From contig JAHEKX010000001.1 of the NCBI GenBank assembly GCA_024644535.1, positions 62,001-126,000 on the forward strand: 64,000 nt of DNA, given 5' to 3'. Below the pieces are notes generated by a model, which had not been told where the DNA came from, searched no databases, and saw nothing but the letters and a program-made list of their open reading frames with translations. The position numbers and the translations under genes were made by a program. This DNA is from Gammaproteobacteria bacterium. Lineage in GTDB: Bacteria > Pseudomonadota > Gammaproteobacteria > Pseudomonadales > Halieaceae. Positions 1 to 8,915 of the stretch are shown here, piece by piece (position 1 is the stretch's first letter; each line of letters opens with the position of its first letter).

Positions 1-804
1 TGGGCCAGACATCAAGATGTTGACGGGCGAATCTGCCGTCGCGCGAGAAGAAGCCAAACCGCCATCAGAGCGCAAAATCGATAGCTGTGTATCGCCACCT
101 AAGCGCTCTTCTAAGGAGGTTTGTAGGTTGTTCAAGTAACGCGAAACCTCGGGGCGCACATAGGAGTTCACCACAGTGGTTTCGGTACGCTCATACTCCT
201 GCATTTCAGGGACAACGTCAGATGAAATAGAAATGGGTATATCCGTGAAAAATTCGGCGGCAATGTCAGCTGCTCGACGCTCGTGCTCGCTATTAACGTA
301 AGCATTAATAAAACAAATCGTCAGCGCCTCGACTTCATTTTTAGCTGCTAGGGTGGCAAGTTGAACTCGCAGCGCATCCTCATTCAAAGGGGTCGACACC
401 GAGCCATCGGCATCGATACGCTCAACCGCACCAATAGTTAACTCTAGGGGAGCCAGCAGAGGCTTTTTAACAAAGCTTACCCAACCGCCCAAACCGCCTG
501 GGCAAAAGCTACGAGCAACCTGAAGAGTGTGTTCATAGCCTGAAGTTGTAATAAGGCCCACCTTTGCGCCCCGACCGGTTAACACCGCATTAGTCGCCAC
601 CGTGGTGCCGTGCATCACAAATTTAATATCAGCAGGATTAATGCCCGATTGGTCACAAATTTTGGCAACACCATTTAACACCCCGATCGAGGAATCCTCG
701 GGGGTTGACGGCACTTTTGCTGTAAACGTTTGCCCTGTCTCCTCATTCATGAGTAGAAAATCGGTAAATGTACCCCCGACGTCCACACCTAAGCGATAGG
801 TCAT
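1..804 (-). CDS. hydantoinase/oxoprolinase family protein, N-terminal part (runs off left edge)
   Basis: Open from an ATG at 804 down to base 1, so only the first 268 codons are visible. The N-terminus reads GVDVGGTFTDF, the phosphate-binding loop of the ASKHA fold seen in HyuA-type ATP-dependent hydantoinases and 5-oxoprolinases, followed by HGTTVATNAVL, also diagnostic of the family. A purine-rich AGGAGA lies a few bases upstream of the ATG. These enzymes hydrolyse cyclic amides (hydantoins, 5-oxoproline) or carboxylate small ketones (acetone/acetophenone carboxylase subunits) using ATP. It lies 15 bp downstream of the HMG-CoA-lyase-like gene and is surely co-transcribed with it, which suggests a ring-opening or carboxylation step in the same pathway. 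The substrate cannot be told from this fragment; the HyuB-type partner would lie beyond the edge. Confidence 0.88.
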   Translation of the reverse strand, partial: MTYRLGVDVGGTFTDFLLMNEETGQTFTAKVPSTPEDSSIGVLNGVAKICDQSGINPADIKFVMHGTTVATNAVLTGRGAKVGLITTSGYEHTLQVARSFCPGGLGGWVSFVKKPLLAPLELTIGAVERIDADGSVSTPLNEDALRVQLATLAAKNEVEALTICFINAYVNSEHERRAADIAAEFFTDIPISISSDVVPEMQEYERTETTVVNSYVRPEVSRYLNNLQTSLEERLGGDTQLSILRSDGGLASSRATADSPVNILMSGP

Positions 805-819
805 GCCTAGTCTCCTTTA

Positions 820-1734
820 TTATCCGACTACTTTGTCTAAATGATTGCTCAACCAATAATGCGCACGACCGCCTTGGGCCGTACCCGTTAATTCTTTCAC
901 TAAATCTACTGCGCTCATCAACGCAGAAAAATCAATTCCCGTGTCAAAACCCGCCTGCTGACACAACAAAGCGACGTCCTCGGTAGCAACGTTACCAGAA
1001 GCGCCCGGCGCGAAGGGGCACCCGCCCAAACCACCTACGGATGTATCAAAATGCCGCACCCCAGCCTGTAACGCGGCATAGGTATTCGCGAGCCCCATGG
1101 CCCGCGTATCATGAAAGTGACAGGCTACCCGATTGGCTTTGACACCCAACAACAAATCACGCAGCAAAGCCTCTACAGCAAACGGGTTTGCTGCTCCAAT
1201 CGTATCGGCAATTACAATGCGCTGAGCGCCCCAGTCCGCTAGGCGTGTTGCCAAACTAACAACCTGCTCTGGAGCGACCGAACCTTCGAATGGGCACTCG
1301 AAAGCTACCGCTACGTATGCATTTACCTTAACTCCATCCGCCACGGCAGATTCAATAATCCCCTGAGAAGCCGCCATAATCTCTACGGTGGTCATGTTGA
1401 TGTTTTTGCGGTTCATAGTGTCGGTGGATGACACTACCACGTTAACCTCTTTGCAGCCCGCGGCCACAGCAAGTTCATAACCCTTGCGATTTGGCACCAA
1501 GGCATTCAATGCAAGGCCAAGGTTTTGCGTCAATGCATAACTCAAAACTTGGTCGGTACCGGCCATCTGGGGCACTGCCTTGGGCGAGACAAAACTGCCA
1601 ATTTCAAGACTTGAAACACCCGTTTTTGCAAGTTGATCGAACAGACGACAGCGTCCTTCCACACTCAGATGCTTTGATTGCGCCTGAAGGCCGTCTCGGA
1701 GACCAACTTCATTAATATGAACTTGAGGGATCAT
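820..1734 (-). CDS. hydroxymethylglutaryl-CoA lyase-like enzyme
   Basis: 304 residues, full length for HMG-CoA lyase (mvaB/YngG type). It starts IPQVHINEVGLRDGLQ, holding the Arg-Asp pair of the metal/catalytic site in the TIM barrel. CHFHDT near residue 200 supplies metal-binding histidines, and GGLGGCPFAPGASGN near residue 235 is the signature loop with the catalytic cysteine. Known family members cleave HMG-CoA to acetyl-CoA and acetoacetate in leucine breakdown, and relatives cleave other 3-hydroxy-3-methyl acyl-CoAs. The start overlaps the stop of the upstream CoA-transferase by 4 bp (ATGA), so the two are translationally coupled. Partnership with a family III CoA-transferase and a hydantoinase-like gene, with no leucine-degradation genes visible, suggests a branched dicarboxylic acid substrate rather than leucine; that is inference. 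Confidence 0.88.
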   Translation of the reverse strand: MIPQVHINEVGLRDGLQAQSKHLSVEGRCRLFDQLAKTGVSSLEIGSFVSPKAVPQMAGTDQVLSYALTQNLGLALNALVPNRKGYELAVAAGCKEVNVVVSSTDTMNRKNINMTTVEIMAASQGIIESAVADGVKVNAYVAVAFECPFEGSVAPEQVVSLATRLADWGAQRIVIADTIGAANPFAVEALLRDLLLGVKANRVACHFHDTRAMGLANTYAALQAGVRHFDTSVGGLGGCPFAPGASGNVATEDVALLCQQAGFDTGIDFSALMSAVDLVKELTGTAQGGRAHYWLSNHLDKVVG

Positions 1735-2924
1735 CGAATGGCCCCCCCCGCCTTTAATGCGCTAATACGGTCTTGGGCGTAGCCAATCTTTGCGAGTATC
1801 GCATCGGTATCGGCACCCAAGGCAGGCGCTGGCGCGTAAGAGTCCTCGTGCCGAGATAGCTTAATCGGGTTGCCCGGGCCCTTAACCGACTGGCCCTGAT
1901 CGTTAAACAGATCAACCACCATATTGCGGTGCAACACCTGTTCGTCGCTTAAGGCCTGACCAAAATTGTTGACGCGCGCACACGGAATACGTTGCGCCTC
2001 GAACAACTCGATCCAGTGCTCGGTGGTCTGCGTGATAAGGATCTCGCTCAAGCGCGCTTCAATAAACTGCTTATCAGCTAAACGCCCCGGTTGACCTTTG
2101 TATTTGTCGTCACGAAACTCTGGCACACCCAGGACATCGACCAAAGCATCCCAAAACTTATCAAAGATAACCGCTATGATGATGTGCCCATTAGCCGTTC
2201 TGAAGCTGTTGTAAGGCACGTGCACGAAATGGCTATTACCTATTGGCTCGGGGTTCTTGCCAGACATAAAATACATGGTGGCCATGTAATTTAGCAGCGA
2301 GACTTGAACATCCAGCATCGAAATATCAACATGCTGGCCCACGCCTTTCTGGTCGCGTTCACGTAGGGCTGCCAAAACACCCATTACCGCAAACATACCG
2401 CCGCCCAAATCACCAATTGGGATTCCGGCGCGCATGGGTGTGTCTTTATCTAGGCCCGTAATGGACATACCACCACCTAAAGCCTGAACCACTTGGTCAA
2501 AGGCCGTACGTCGATATTGCGGACCATCGCTACCAAAACCTGAAATTGAACAGGTAATAATTTTGGAGTTCACCTGCGACAGATGGGCGTAGTCAATTTT
2601 TAGCTTGGTGGTGACATCCGCCGCAAAATTATCCAGTACGATGTCGGCTTCACGCACCATATCGTAAAATACCTCAAGGCCTTGAGGCGACTTTAAATCT
2701 ATCGCGACGCTTTTTTTATTGCGGTTAAGGGTTATGAAATACGCGCCCTGATCACCCAACGAGTACTCTGGGTCTGACTGCAACAGCTTGCGAGTACCCT
2801 CACCCGCCAGGGGCTCAACTTTAATTGTTTCGGCGCCCAGATCAGCCAAAATCATGCCGGCATAAGGACCCGACAACATGTGGGTCAAGTCGATAATTGT
2901 TACGCCTTCTAAAGCGGTCGCCAT
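1731..2924 (-). CDS. family III CoA-transferase (CaiB/BaiF)
   Basis: 397 residues, the usual length for formyl-CoA/carnitine CoA-transferases. The N-terminus ALEGVTIIDLTHMLSGPYAG and the early AETIKVEP motif are family hallmarks. FDQVVQALGG near residue 143 carries the aspartate that forms the mixed anhydride in this class, and IKLSRHEDS near the C-terminus is the usual end block. It moves CoA from an acyl-CoA donor to a free acid. First gene of a three-gene minus-strand operon: it probably activates an acid that the HMG-CoA-lyase-like enzyme then cleaves. Related gene sets handle itaconate/citramalate or carnitine-like acids, but the exact substrate is unknown. About 190 bp upstream lie two palindromes that could be its operator. 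Confidence 0.9.
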   Translation of the reverse strand: MATALEGVTIIDLTHMLSGPYAGMILADLGAETIKVEPLAGEGTRKLLQSDPEYSLGDQGAYFITLNRNKKSVAIDLKSPQGLEVFYDMVREADIVLDNFAADVTTKLKIDYAHLSQVNSKIITCSISGFGSDGPQYRRTAFDQVVQALGGGMSITGLDKDTPMRAGIPIGDLGGGMFAVMGVLAALRERDQKGVGQHVDISMLDVQVSLLNYMATMYFMSGKNPEPIGNSHFVHVPYNSFRTANGHIIIAVIFDKFWDALVDVLGVPEFRDDKYKGQPGRLADKQFIEARLSEILITQTTEHWIELFEAQRIPCARVNNFGQALSDEQVLHRNMVVDLFNDQGQSVKGPGNPIKLSRHEDSYAPAPALGADTDAILAKIGYAQDRISALKAGGAIR

Positions 2925-3113
2925 AACTTCCCCGTCGTTAATACAATCTCAGCGTTTTAAACGCACGTTATTCGTTTCTTAGCAGATTCCGGGCCAACCT
3001 TAATATCCTCAGAAAAAATAATAAAAAAATAATAGAAATCAGTACATTAAAAACACCCAACACAAAAAACGCCTTGGTAGCATATAAGTCAGACAGAGGC
3101 AGGCAGGCCTTTG

Positions 3114-3156
3114 TGTTTCATTTTGAAACAAATCTATTATAAATTTCAATATGAAA
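3114..3156. promoter_or_regulatory. two tandem palindromes, candidate operator
   Basis: Site 1, 3114-3130, is a perfect inverted repeat TGTTTCA-N3-TGAAACA. Site 2, 3144-3156, is TTTCA-N3-TGAAA and keeps the right-hand flank ACA. The centres are 28 bp apart, just under three helical turns, so two dimers could bind on nearly the same face. The second site overlaps the stop codon of the SDR gene. The sites lie 190-230 bp upstream of the CoA-transferase start, in AT-rich DNA that should hold the promoter of the minus-strand operon. The shape suits a TetR- or GntR-type repressor. No such regulator gene is in view, so the protein that binds is unknown. Confidence 0.5.
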
Positions 3157-4093
3157 CACACTCATCGACAAATGAGAGTAAGGCGCGCCGATCGGTCGGC
3201 CGCTCTTGAGTCTTCTTACTCAGGTAATATCGCCGCGCCTGCCGATCTAGAAACAAACACCCGCTAATGCCATCCAGCGAGCTATCAGCCGCCATCCAAA
3301 CCATGGTATCGGCACCCTCTTCTGGCGATCGCAAAATCCATTGCGTAAAACGACGAAACGTCGGCAACGCCGACTGCACCCCAGGAGTATCCGCCCATCC
3401 AGGATGCATTGTATTTAAGAAGACTCCCTGCTTTGCCCATTCCTCATGCCACTCCTGCGTGATAATCGCCAGAGCACGCTTTGCCTGAGCATAAACAGCG
3501 GGCCCATCGTAGCGATGTGCAAAACCCGAGCGGAACCATGACATCGACAATCGCTGCGTGTACATGCCGCCGGAAACAATATTCACCACTCGCGCGGATC
3601 CAGCCGCTTGCAATAATGGCTTAAGACCTTGCATCAGCATGACCGGGCTAAGCAGCAGTAATGAGGTGCTTTGCTCGATACCTTCTATAGTTTCGGCTCG
3701 AATATTGAATAAGGCGCCGGCATTATTGATAAGCACATCAATGGGCTCATCTTGGACAAAAAGCGTATCAATCACGCGCCGAGTATCTTCCAACAAAGCC
3801 AAATCGGCGATGATCAGCCGGCAACAGCGCGCCCCTAAGCTTTCACACTCTTGCTGCAGTGCACGGCCTTTTGTGGCATCGCGGACCACCAACGTTAATT
3901 TAGCGCCGATCGCTGCCAGACTTTTTGCGGCCGACAACCCCAGCCCAGACGTCGCACCGGTCAGCACAATATGCTTATCGGTAGACCACTCATTTCCGGC
4001 AAATCGCTTTCTCGCTCTCCTGTATCCGGGACCTGTAAAATCCCAAATTTCCCCTATCAGCGATTTCCGGACTGGCTTAGCAAACGTACTCAT
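3146..4093 (-). CDS. short-chain dehydrogenase/reductase (DHRS12/retinol-dehydrogenase-like SDR)
   Basis: 315 residues. The Rossmann glycine motif TGATSGLG lies near residue 45, NNAGALFN near 128, and a YAQAKRA block near 200 gives the Tyr-x3-Lys catalytic pair. An N-terminal extension of about 40 residues precedes the fold, and a long C-terminal arm ends YYLSKKTQERPTDRR, the layout of the SDR12/WWOX/retinol-dehydrogenase-like group that acts on lipophilic alcohols or ketones. The cofactor is probably NADP(H), given a basic residue after strand 2, but this is a guess. It stands alone, with 57 bp to the sirtuin gene upstream on the same strand. The substrate is unknown. Confidence 0.85.
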   Translation of the reverse strand: MSTFAKPVRKSLIGEIWDFTGPGYRRARKRFAGNEWSTDKHIVLTGATSGLGLSAAKSLAAIGAKLTLVVRDATKGRALQQECESLGARCCRLIIADLALLEDTRRVIDTLFVQDEPIDVLINNAGALFNIRAETIEGIEQSTSLLLLSPVMLMQGLKPLLQAAGSARVVNIVSGGMYTQRLSMSWFRSGFAHRYDGPAVYAQAKRALAIITQEWHEEWAKQGVFLNTMHPGWADTPGVQSALPTFRRFTQWILRSPEEGADTMVWMAADSSLDGISGCLFLDRQARRYYLSKKTQERPTDRRALLSFVDECVSY

Positions 4094-4150
4094 ATCTTAG
4101 TATTTCCCTTATTCACGTAATAAGTACGCTCTACGCAGCTATTCAGGCCA

Positions 4151-4969
4151 CTAACCTTCCAAAAGCTTGGCTAAATGCTCAGTAAACGCCTCGGCTGTCT
4201 GTTCAAAACGAACTGTAGCCATGCTGTCTGCACGGGTGGGCCCGGGGTTTACAATAGCGAGCGAGCCCCCATTTTCCAGGGTCAATCGGCACAACCGAAA
4301 ACCGGAATACACCTTAAGCGAGCTACCCAATACGACTAAAACACGGGCTTCTCGAGCTAAGGCCTGAGTTTGCTCAGAGACCCGTTTTGGGATATTGCCC
4401 CCGAAAAATACGACATCGGGCATTACGACACCACCACAACTCGGACAAGCTGGTACGGTAACTGTTTGGATAATGTCATCAGGCAAGTCGGCATCACCAT
4501 CGGGAAGCTGGTCCACGCGCAACTTTCTAAGGTGCGGATTCACACGCGCAAGTTCGAGCTGCCAGTGGTCTCGGTGCATGGGTACCGCGCACTGCAAACA
4601 AAGCACTCGGTCTAGGCGCCCATGAATATCAATGGCTCGGTCAAAACCCGCCTTTTGATGCAGACGGTCAACATTTTGAGTAATGAGGTCCGGTAGCAAC
4701 CTCTGCTGATGCCAAAGCGCTAGATACCGGTGGGTTTGGGTTGGTTGGGCACGGGACGTCAGCGGCCAGCCAACAAACGAGCGTGCCCAATAGCGTTGCC
4801 GCATGCTTGGGGATTGACGAAATTGGCTGTCCGTTATCGGAGTGCTTCGCGCCCACTCACCATCGCGCGTACGATATGTAGGTATGCCAGCACCAACGCT
4901 AATACCTGCCCCCGTCAAAAATAGGGCCTGTTGCTGCCGCATAAGTTTCGCAATGTCAGATAAAGTCAT
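4151..4969 (-). CDS. Sir2-family NAD-dependent protein deacylase
   Basis: 272 residues. LTGAGISVGAGIPTYR near residue 18 is the NAD-binding GAGxS block, TQNVDRLH near residue 98 supplies the QNxD ribose contact, and IHGRLDRVLC holds the catalytic histidine. Two Cys pairs, CLQC and CPSCGG, form the structural zinc site, and VVLGSSLKVYSG near the C-terminus is the GSS NAD-binding block. The TYRTRDGEW stretch and the overall spacing resemble class II (SIRT4-like) sirtuins rather than E. coli CobB. It removes acyl groups from lysine while using NAD. Divergent from the epimerase gene, with an 83-bp shared upstream region. Confidence 0.92.
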   Translation of the reverse strand: MTLSDIAKLMRQQQALFLTGAGISVGAGIPTYRTRDGEWARSTPITDSQFRQSPSMRQRYWARSFVGWPLTSRAQPTQTHRYLALWHQQRLLPDLITQNVDRLHQKAGFDRAIDIHGRLDRVLCLQCAVPMHRDHWQLELARVNPHLRKLRVDQLPDGDADLPDDIIQTVTVPACPSCGGVVMPDVVFFGGNIPKRVSEQTQALAREARVLVVLGSSLKVYSGFRLCRLTLENGGSLAIVNPGPTRADSMATVRFEQTAEAFTEHLAKLLEG

Positions 4970-5052
4970 AGTCGCTTATACGAGCAAAACGTAAAACCCG
5001 ATGATGAGTCCAAGCAGCTGGGTCTGGCGTAAACACGTTTGGAGGAATGACT

Positions 5053-5943
5053 ATGCATATTTTACTCACCGGTGGCACTGGCTTTATCGGACAAGCGCTG
5101 GTACCGCATTTGCAATCAATGGGCCACACCGTGACGATTTACAGTCGGCAACGGCGATCAAGTACCGCGCAGTTAGCCTATATCAAAGCGTTTGACGAGC
5201 TGCCACAGTTAGAACCCATCGATACCGTCATCAATCTTGCAGGGGAGTCGATGGCTGGTGGCCGCTGGACAAAAACTTACAAACAAAAGCTACGCGCAAG
5301 CCGCATTGATCTTACCTACGATCTCATTCAGGCTTTACGGCGATCGGGACACAGGCCAGACCATTTTATAAGCGCCAGCGCTATTGGCTGGTACGGTAAT
5401 TGTGGCGCTAAGAGGGTTACTGAAAGCCATGCTGCTGGGTCGGGCTTTGGCGCTGAACTCTGCAAGGACTGGGAAGCCGTAGCCTCGTTAGCAAAGGAAA
5501 CGCTTGGGGCTATGGTGACACAGATGCGCATTGGTGTGGTGCTAGACCGAGACGGGGGCGCTTTTCCCCAAATCTTTATGCCGTTTCGGTTTGGCGTAGC
5601 AAACTGGCCAGGGACCGGCAATCAATACCTCAGCTGGATACACCGGTCGGATCTTATTCACGCCATTGGCGAACTGGTGCAGCGGTCGGTTGAAGGACCG
5701 GTTAACTTAACAGCACCAGAACCGGTTACGTACAAAACACTGGCAGACGAAATATCGAAACTAAAAAGAACCTGGATCCAGCTGCCTGCCCCGGCGCTAA
5801 TCATGCAGCTAGCCTTGGGCGAAATGGCCAGCGAACTACTGCTTAATGGTCAACGTGTTATTCCCGCCAAACTCCAAGCAAAAGCCTTTGTGTTTCAATA
5901 TCCTGCAATCAATCAAGCGCTGACAGCGATACTTAGCAACTGA
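5053..5943 (+). CDS. TIGR01777 family epimerase (YfcH/SDR39U1-like)
   Basis: About 296 residues. Starts MHILLTGGTGFIGQ, a nucleotide-sugar-epimerase type Rossmann motif, then INLAGESMAGGRW near residue 70, SASAIGWYGNCG near 115 and MRIGVVLDRDGGAFPQ near 158, all typical of the YfcH group. The ATG at 5053 is chosen over the one at 5047 because GGAGG at 5041-5045 sits 7 bases before it but only 1 base before the other. The family is widespread and its reaction is poorly defined; predicted NAD(P)-dependent oxidoreductase or epimerase. Monocistronic, divergent from the sirtuin gene. Confidence 0.9.
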   Translation: MHILLTGGTGFIGQALVPHLQSMGHTVTIYSRQRRSSTAQLAYIKAFDELPQLEPIDTVINLAGESMAGGRWTKTYKQKLRASRIDLTYDLIQALRRSGHRPDHFISASAIGWYGNCGAKRVTESHAAGSGFGAELCKDWEAVASLAKETLGAMVTQMRIGVVLDRDGGAFPQIFMPFRFGVANWPGTGNQYLSWIHRSDLIHAIGELVQRSVEGPVNLTAPEPVTYKTLADEISKLKRTWIQLPAPALIMQLALGEMASELLLNGQRVIPAKLQAKAFVFQYPAINQALTAILSN

Positions 5944-6012
5944 CCCGAGCCAAACGCTATCGCGATCGTCAATGGCGGGCCATGCAGTCAACAAAGGCCC
6001 GAGTTGGGGCAC

Positions 6013-6038
6013 AAAAAAAACCCGAGCAAGCTCGGGGT
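6013..6038 (-). terminator. rho-independent terminator of the lipoprotein gene
   Basis: On the minus strand CCCGAGC-TT-GCTCGGG forms a 7-bp GC-rich stem with a tight loop, followed by a run of eight T. It lies 26 bp after the stop of the duplicated lipoprotein gene and so ends the TonB receptor/lipoprotein operon. Confidence 0.88.
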
Positions 6039-6063
6039 TCCTGTGTTAATAGACCAAATGATC

Positions 6064-8871
6064 TTACAAAGTGCCGGGTAGTACCCAGCCAGCCCACCAT
6101 GGATCTGACCCGTCAGGATCTACTGCGCCAATATAATCGGTTGCATCCAAGTAGTTCGTATCAGCGACTGACTCAGAAAAAGCACCGTTAATCGCGGTCC
6201 AGTCAAGAGGCGCGGCTAAAACTGCTTCAGGTGCCAGCGACTCATACAACGAGCCAAGAGCAGCGGGTACAGCGCTTACCGAGGTAGTGTCGAAGTTTAC
6301 ATTGGCACTCGACAACGTACCTTGATCACCCTCGCCGACAGCACAGTCTTGGATCCAGTTGTTGATGACCAGTGCTGTACCAACAAGCGCCTCGGCGTCC
6401 GCACCACTTACATTAATACACGTCGTCAGAGGAGTAGTGTTGGTGCCAGCCACTGTAACCACGGTGTTGTGGAAGAAACCACCAGAGCCCGCCTTAAAGT
6501 TCAAGATGAAGTTATCGTCTGGCGTCTTCTTATCGGCGACGATGGTTACGTTCGCCAGCGTCGGCTTTGACAAGAACAAGTTAGTACCCTGCGTATCCAT
6601 CTCGAATGCTTCACCCGAGCCGTTAGGTGACTGTTTAACAATGATGTACTGCAGGTTACCTTGGTAGCCTTCATCCCAATCAACCGAATCGTCTAGGTTG
6701 TTAGTAAATACACCGTGCTTAACGTTCACCGTACCGCCGTAGAACTCGATACCATCGTCAGAGTTACCCTGCACTTGGATGTAGTCGATTTCAGTGCCGT
6801 TACCTACCCCAACCAACGAGATACCGTTAATTTCGTTACCTGGTGCGAACTCATAACCGCCCTCAGCCACAACCACATAACGCAGGGTTCCGCTGCTGTC
6901 TGCTGGATCGTACCCACCGGCAAAGCCAGATTCACCTTCAGAGTCGATGTTACAAACAGTGCCACCCTCAGCACACTCATTGTGAGGCGCGTAACCGTGT
7001 AAGATTAATCCACCCCACTCACCAGCATCGTCATAACCAGCGTCATCCGAGCTAAAGATAATGGGTGCTGACTTAGTACCCAGGGCTTCGATTTTGCTAC
7101 CACGGGTAATGATTAAGTTTGCGAACGTGCCCGTTTTGCCCTTGACTTCAACGCCCGCTTCGATCGTTAAAGTTACGTTAGCGACAGGGGTTCCGCCTGC
7201 AAGCGAGCCGCCTTCTTGAATCTCTTCGTTGCCGTTACCAACTGTTACACGACCAACCATTAAATACTCAACACCAGCATTCAAGGTCAAATCAGAACCA
7301 ATGTTGGCAGGCAATTGACATACGCCCGCTTCCACTTCAGTAGTACCTGTAGGACAGGTAGGCTCGGCAATTTCCGGTACACCAAGCGTACCTTCAACCG
7401 TCCAACCAGCCCACCAGACATTGGTACCACTTGGGCTTACCGCGCCAATGAATGGTACTGAATCAAGGAAGTCGGCGTCTGCAGAAGACTCTGGAAGCGC
7501 AGTATTAATCGCATTCCAATCAGTTGCAACAACGACGGCCTCGGGCGCCTGAGACGCTAGATTTGCATCCAAATCGGCAAACACCGCGTTGATTGTACCG
7601 TTATCCAAGCCATCAACGTTGGCCAAAGTACCTCTGTCACCGACACCAGCCGCACAATCTTGAATCCAATTATTCAAAACTAGAGCACTACCTACAAGAG
7701 CCTGTGCGTCAGCGCCACTCACGTTCACACAACGTGTTAAAGGCGTAGCATTGTCGGCAGCAACAGTGACAACCGTATTGTGAAAGAAACCGCCAGAGCC
7801 CGCTTTAAAGTTTAGGATGTACTCGTCATCAGCCGCTTTTTTGTCAGCGATAATAGTTACGTTCGACAAGGTAGGCTTTGACAAGAATAAATTGGTGCCC
7901 TGGGTGTCCATTTCAAAAGCTTCACCCGAACCGTTTGGAGACTGCTTCACGATAATGTACTGCAAGTTACCTTGGTAGCCCTCGTCCCAATCGACAGAGT
8001 CGTCTAGGTTGTTGGTAAATACACCGTACTTAAGGTTCACAGTGCCGCCGTAAAACTCGATACCGTCGTCTGAGTTTCCTTCGACCTGGATATACTCCAT
8101 TGTCGTACCTGCACCGACGCCGACCAACGAGATACCGTTGATTTCATTTCCCGGCGAAAACTCATAACCACCCTCAGCCACAACAACATACTTCAGTACG
8201 CCGCTATTATCATTGGCGTTATAGCCGCCAGCGAACCCTGATTCACCTTCTGAGTCGATATTACAGACCGTTCCGCCATCAGCACACTCGTTGTGCGGGC
8301 CAAAACCGTGCAGGATCAAACCGCCCCACTCGCCCGCACCGCTGATACCCGCGTCATCGGAACTAAATACGATAGGCGCATCTTTAGTACCCATAGCCAT
8401 GATTTTGCTACCACGTGTAATCACAAGGTTTGCAAAGGTGCCCGTCTCGCCGTACACATTCACTCCCGGCTCGATTGTCAGCGTCACATTCTGCAACGCA
8501 GAACCGTCGGCCAATGTTGTGCTACCCGTTAACTCACCGTTACCGTTGCCGACAGTCACACGACCCGTCATCAGGTAATCAACGCCAGCAACCAGTGTCG
8601 CATCACTACTTATGGTGCTTGGAAGCACACACTGGCCGTTAGCGGCCTCGGTCGTGAATGCAGGACATTCAACTACTGGGTCGGTCACACCACCCGTATC
8701 GGTGCCTGCGTCCGTATTTGTATTGGTGGTTGTCGTGTTGTTGCTATTAACCACATCGTTACTTGAAGTCGGCGCGTCGATGTTAATTGTCGCGCTGTCT
8801 CCCTCCGAGCAGCCTTGCAAACCACCTAAAGCGCCTAGCGTGATTAACGCCGCGGCAAGTTGCTTTCTCAT
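6064..8871 (-). CDS. surface lipoprotein with two tandem beta-helix-like modules, partner of TonB receptor
   Basis: 935 residues from the ATG at 8871. Upstream in-frame ATGs at 8886 and 8874 are possible, but AGGAG at 8879-8883 is 7 bases from 8871. A lipoprotein signal ends GGLQGC with the lipobox cysteine at about residue 21, followed by an Asn/Thr-rich linker of about 40 residues that would tether the protein at the outer membrane. The rest is two modules of about 430 residues each, very alike, with repeated turns such as GGYEF.PGNEINGISLVGVG, NSDDGIEFYGGTVN and NNLDDSVDWDEGYQGNL. Asn/Asp/Gly-rich turns of this kind suggest a right-handed parallel beta-helix, perhaps calcium binding. Each module has paired cysteines and ends in WWAGW. 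It lies 44 bp after the TonB receptor gene and shares its transcript. No known enzyme motif is visible; a ligand-capture role is inferred. Confidence 0.75.
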   Translation of the reverse strand: MRKQLAAALITLGALGGLQGCSEGDSATINIDAPTSSNDVVNSNNTTTTNTNTDAGTDTGGVTDPVVECPAFTTEAANGQCVLPSTISSDATLVAGVDYLMTGRVTVGNGNGELTGSTTLADGSALQNVTLTIEPGVNVYGETGTFANLVITRGSKIMAMGTKDAPIVFSSDDAGISGAGEWGGLILHGFGPHNECADGGTVCNIDSEGESGFAGGYNANDNSGVLKYVVVAEGGYEFSPGNEINGISLVGVGAGTTMEYIQVEGNSDDGIEFYGGTVNLKYGVFTNNLDDSVDWDEGYQGNLQYIIVKQSPNGSGEAFEMDTQGTNLFLSKPTLSNVTIIADKKAADDEYILNFKAGSGGFFHNTVVTVAADNATPLTRCVNVSGADAQALVGSALVLNNWIQDCAAGVGDRGTLANVDGLDNGTINAVFADLDANLASQAPEAVVVATDWNAINTALPESSADADFLDSVPFIGAVSPSGTNVWWAGWTVEGTLGVPEIAEPTCPTGTTEVEAGVCQLPANIGSDLTLNAGVEYLMVGRVTVGNGNEEIQEGGSLAGGTPVANVTLTIEAGVEVKGKTGTFANLIITRGSKIEALGTKSAPIIFSSDDAGYDDAGEWGGLILHGYAPHNECAEGGTVCNIDSEGESGFAGGYDPADSSGTLRYVVVAEGGYEFAPGNEINGISLVGVGNGTEIDYIQVQGNSDDGIEFYGGTVNVKHGVFTNNLDDSVDWDEGYQGNLQYIIVKQSPNGSGEAFEMDTQGTNLFLSKPTLANVTIVADKKTPDDNFILNFKAGSGGFFHNTVVTVAGTNTTPLTTCINVSGADAEALVGTALVINNWIQDCAVGEGDQGTLSSANVNFDTTSVSAVPAALGSLYESLAPEAVLAAPLDWTAINGAFSESVADTNYLDATDYIGAVDPDGSDPWWAGWVLPGTL
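6067..8667 (-). repeat. internal tandem duplication inside the lipoprotein gene
   Basis: Copy 1 spans about 8667-7381 and copy 2 about 7356-6067. The translated copies run in register from a Cys-Pro start to a WWAGW end, with long blocks identical, for example SGFAGGY, NNLDDSVDWDEGYQGNLQY and IIVKQSPNGSGEAFEMD. The edges differ more than the cores, and the tails before WWAGW have diverged in length. Synonymous differences are common, so the duplication is not fresh and the core seems to be kept by selection or gene conversion. Confidence 0.9.
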
Positions 8872-8915
8872 CATTACACTCCTCATTGGCTTTCACCCTT
8901 TAGCACTGCGTGCAT

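Noticed and set aside
6322-8642. Plus-strand open frames opposite the duplicated lipoprotein
   Set aside because: They occur at matching places in both copies, as expected for shadows of a repeated coding sequence, and have no ribosome sites.
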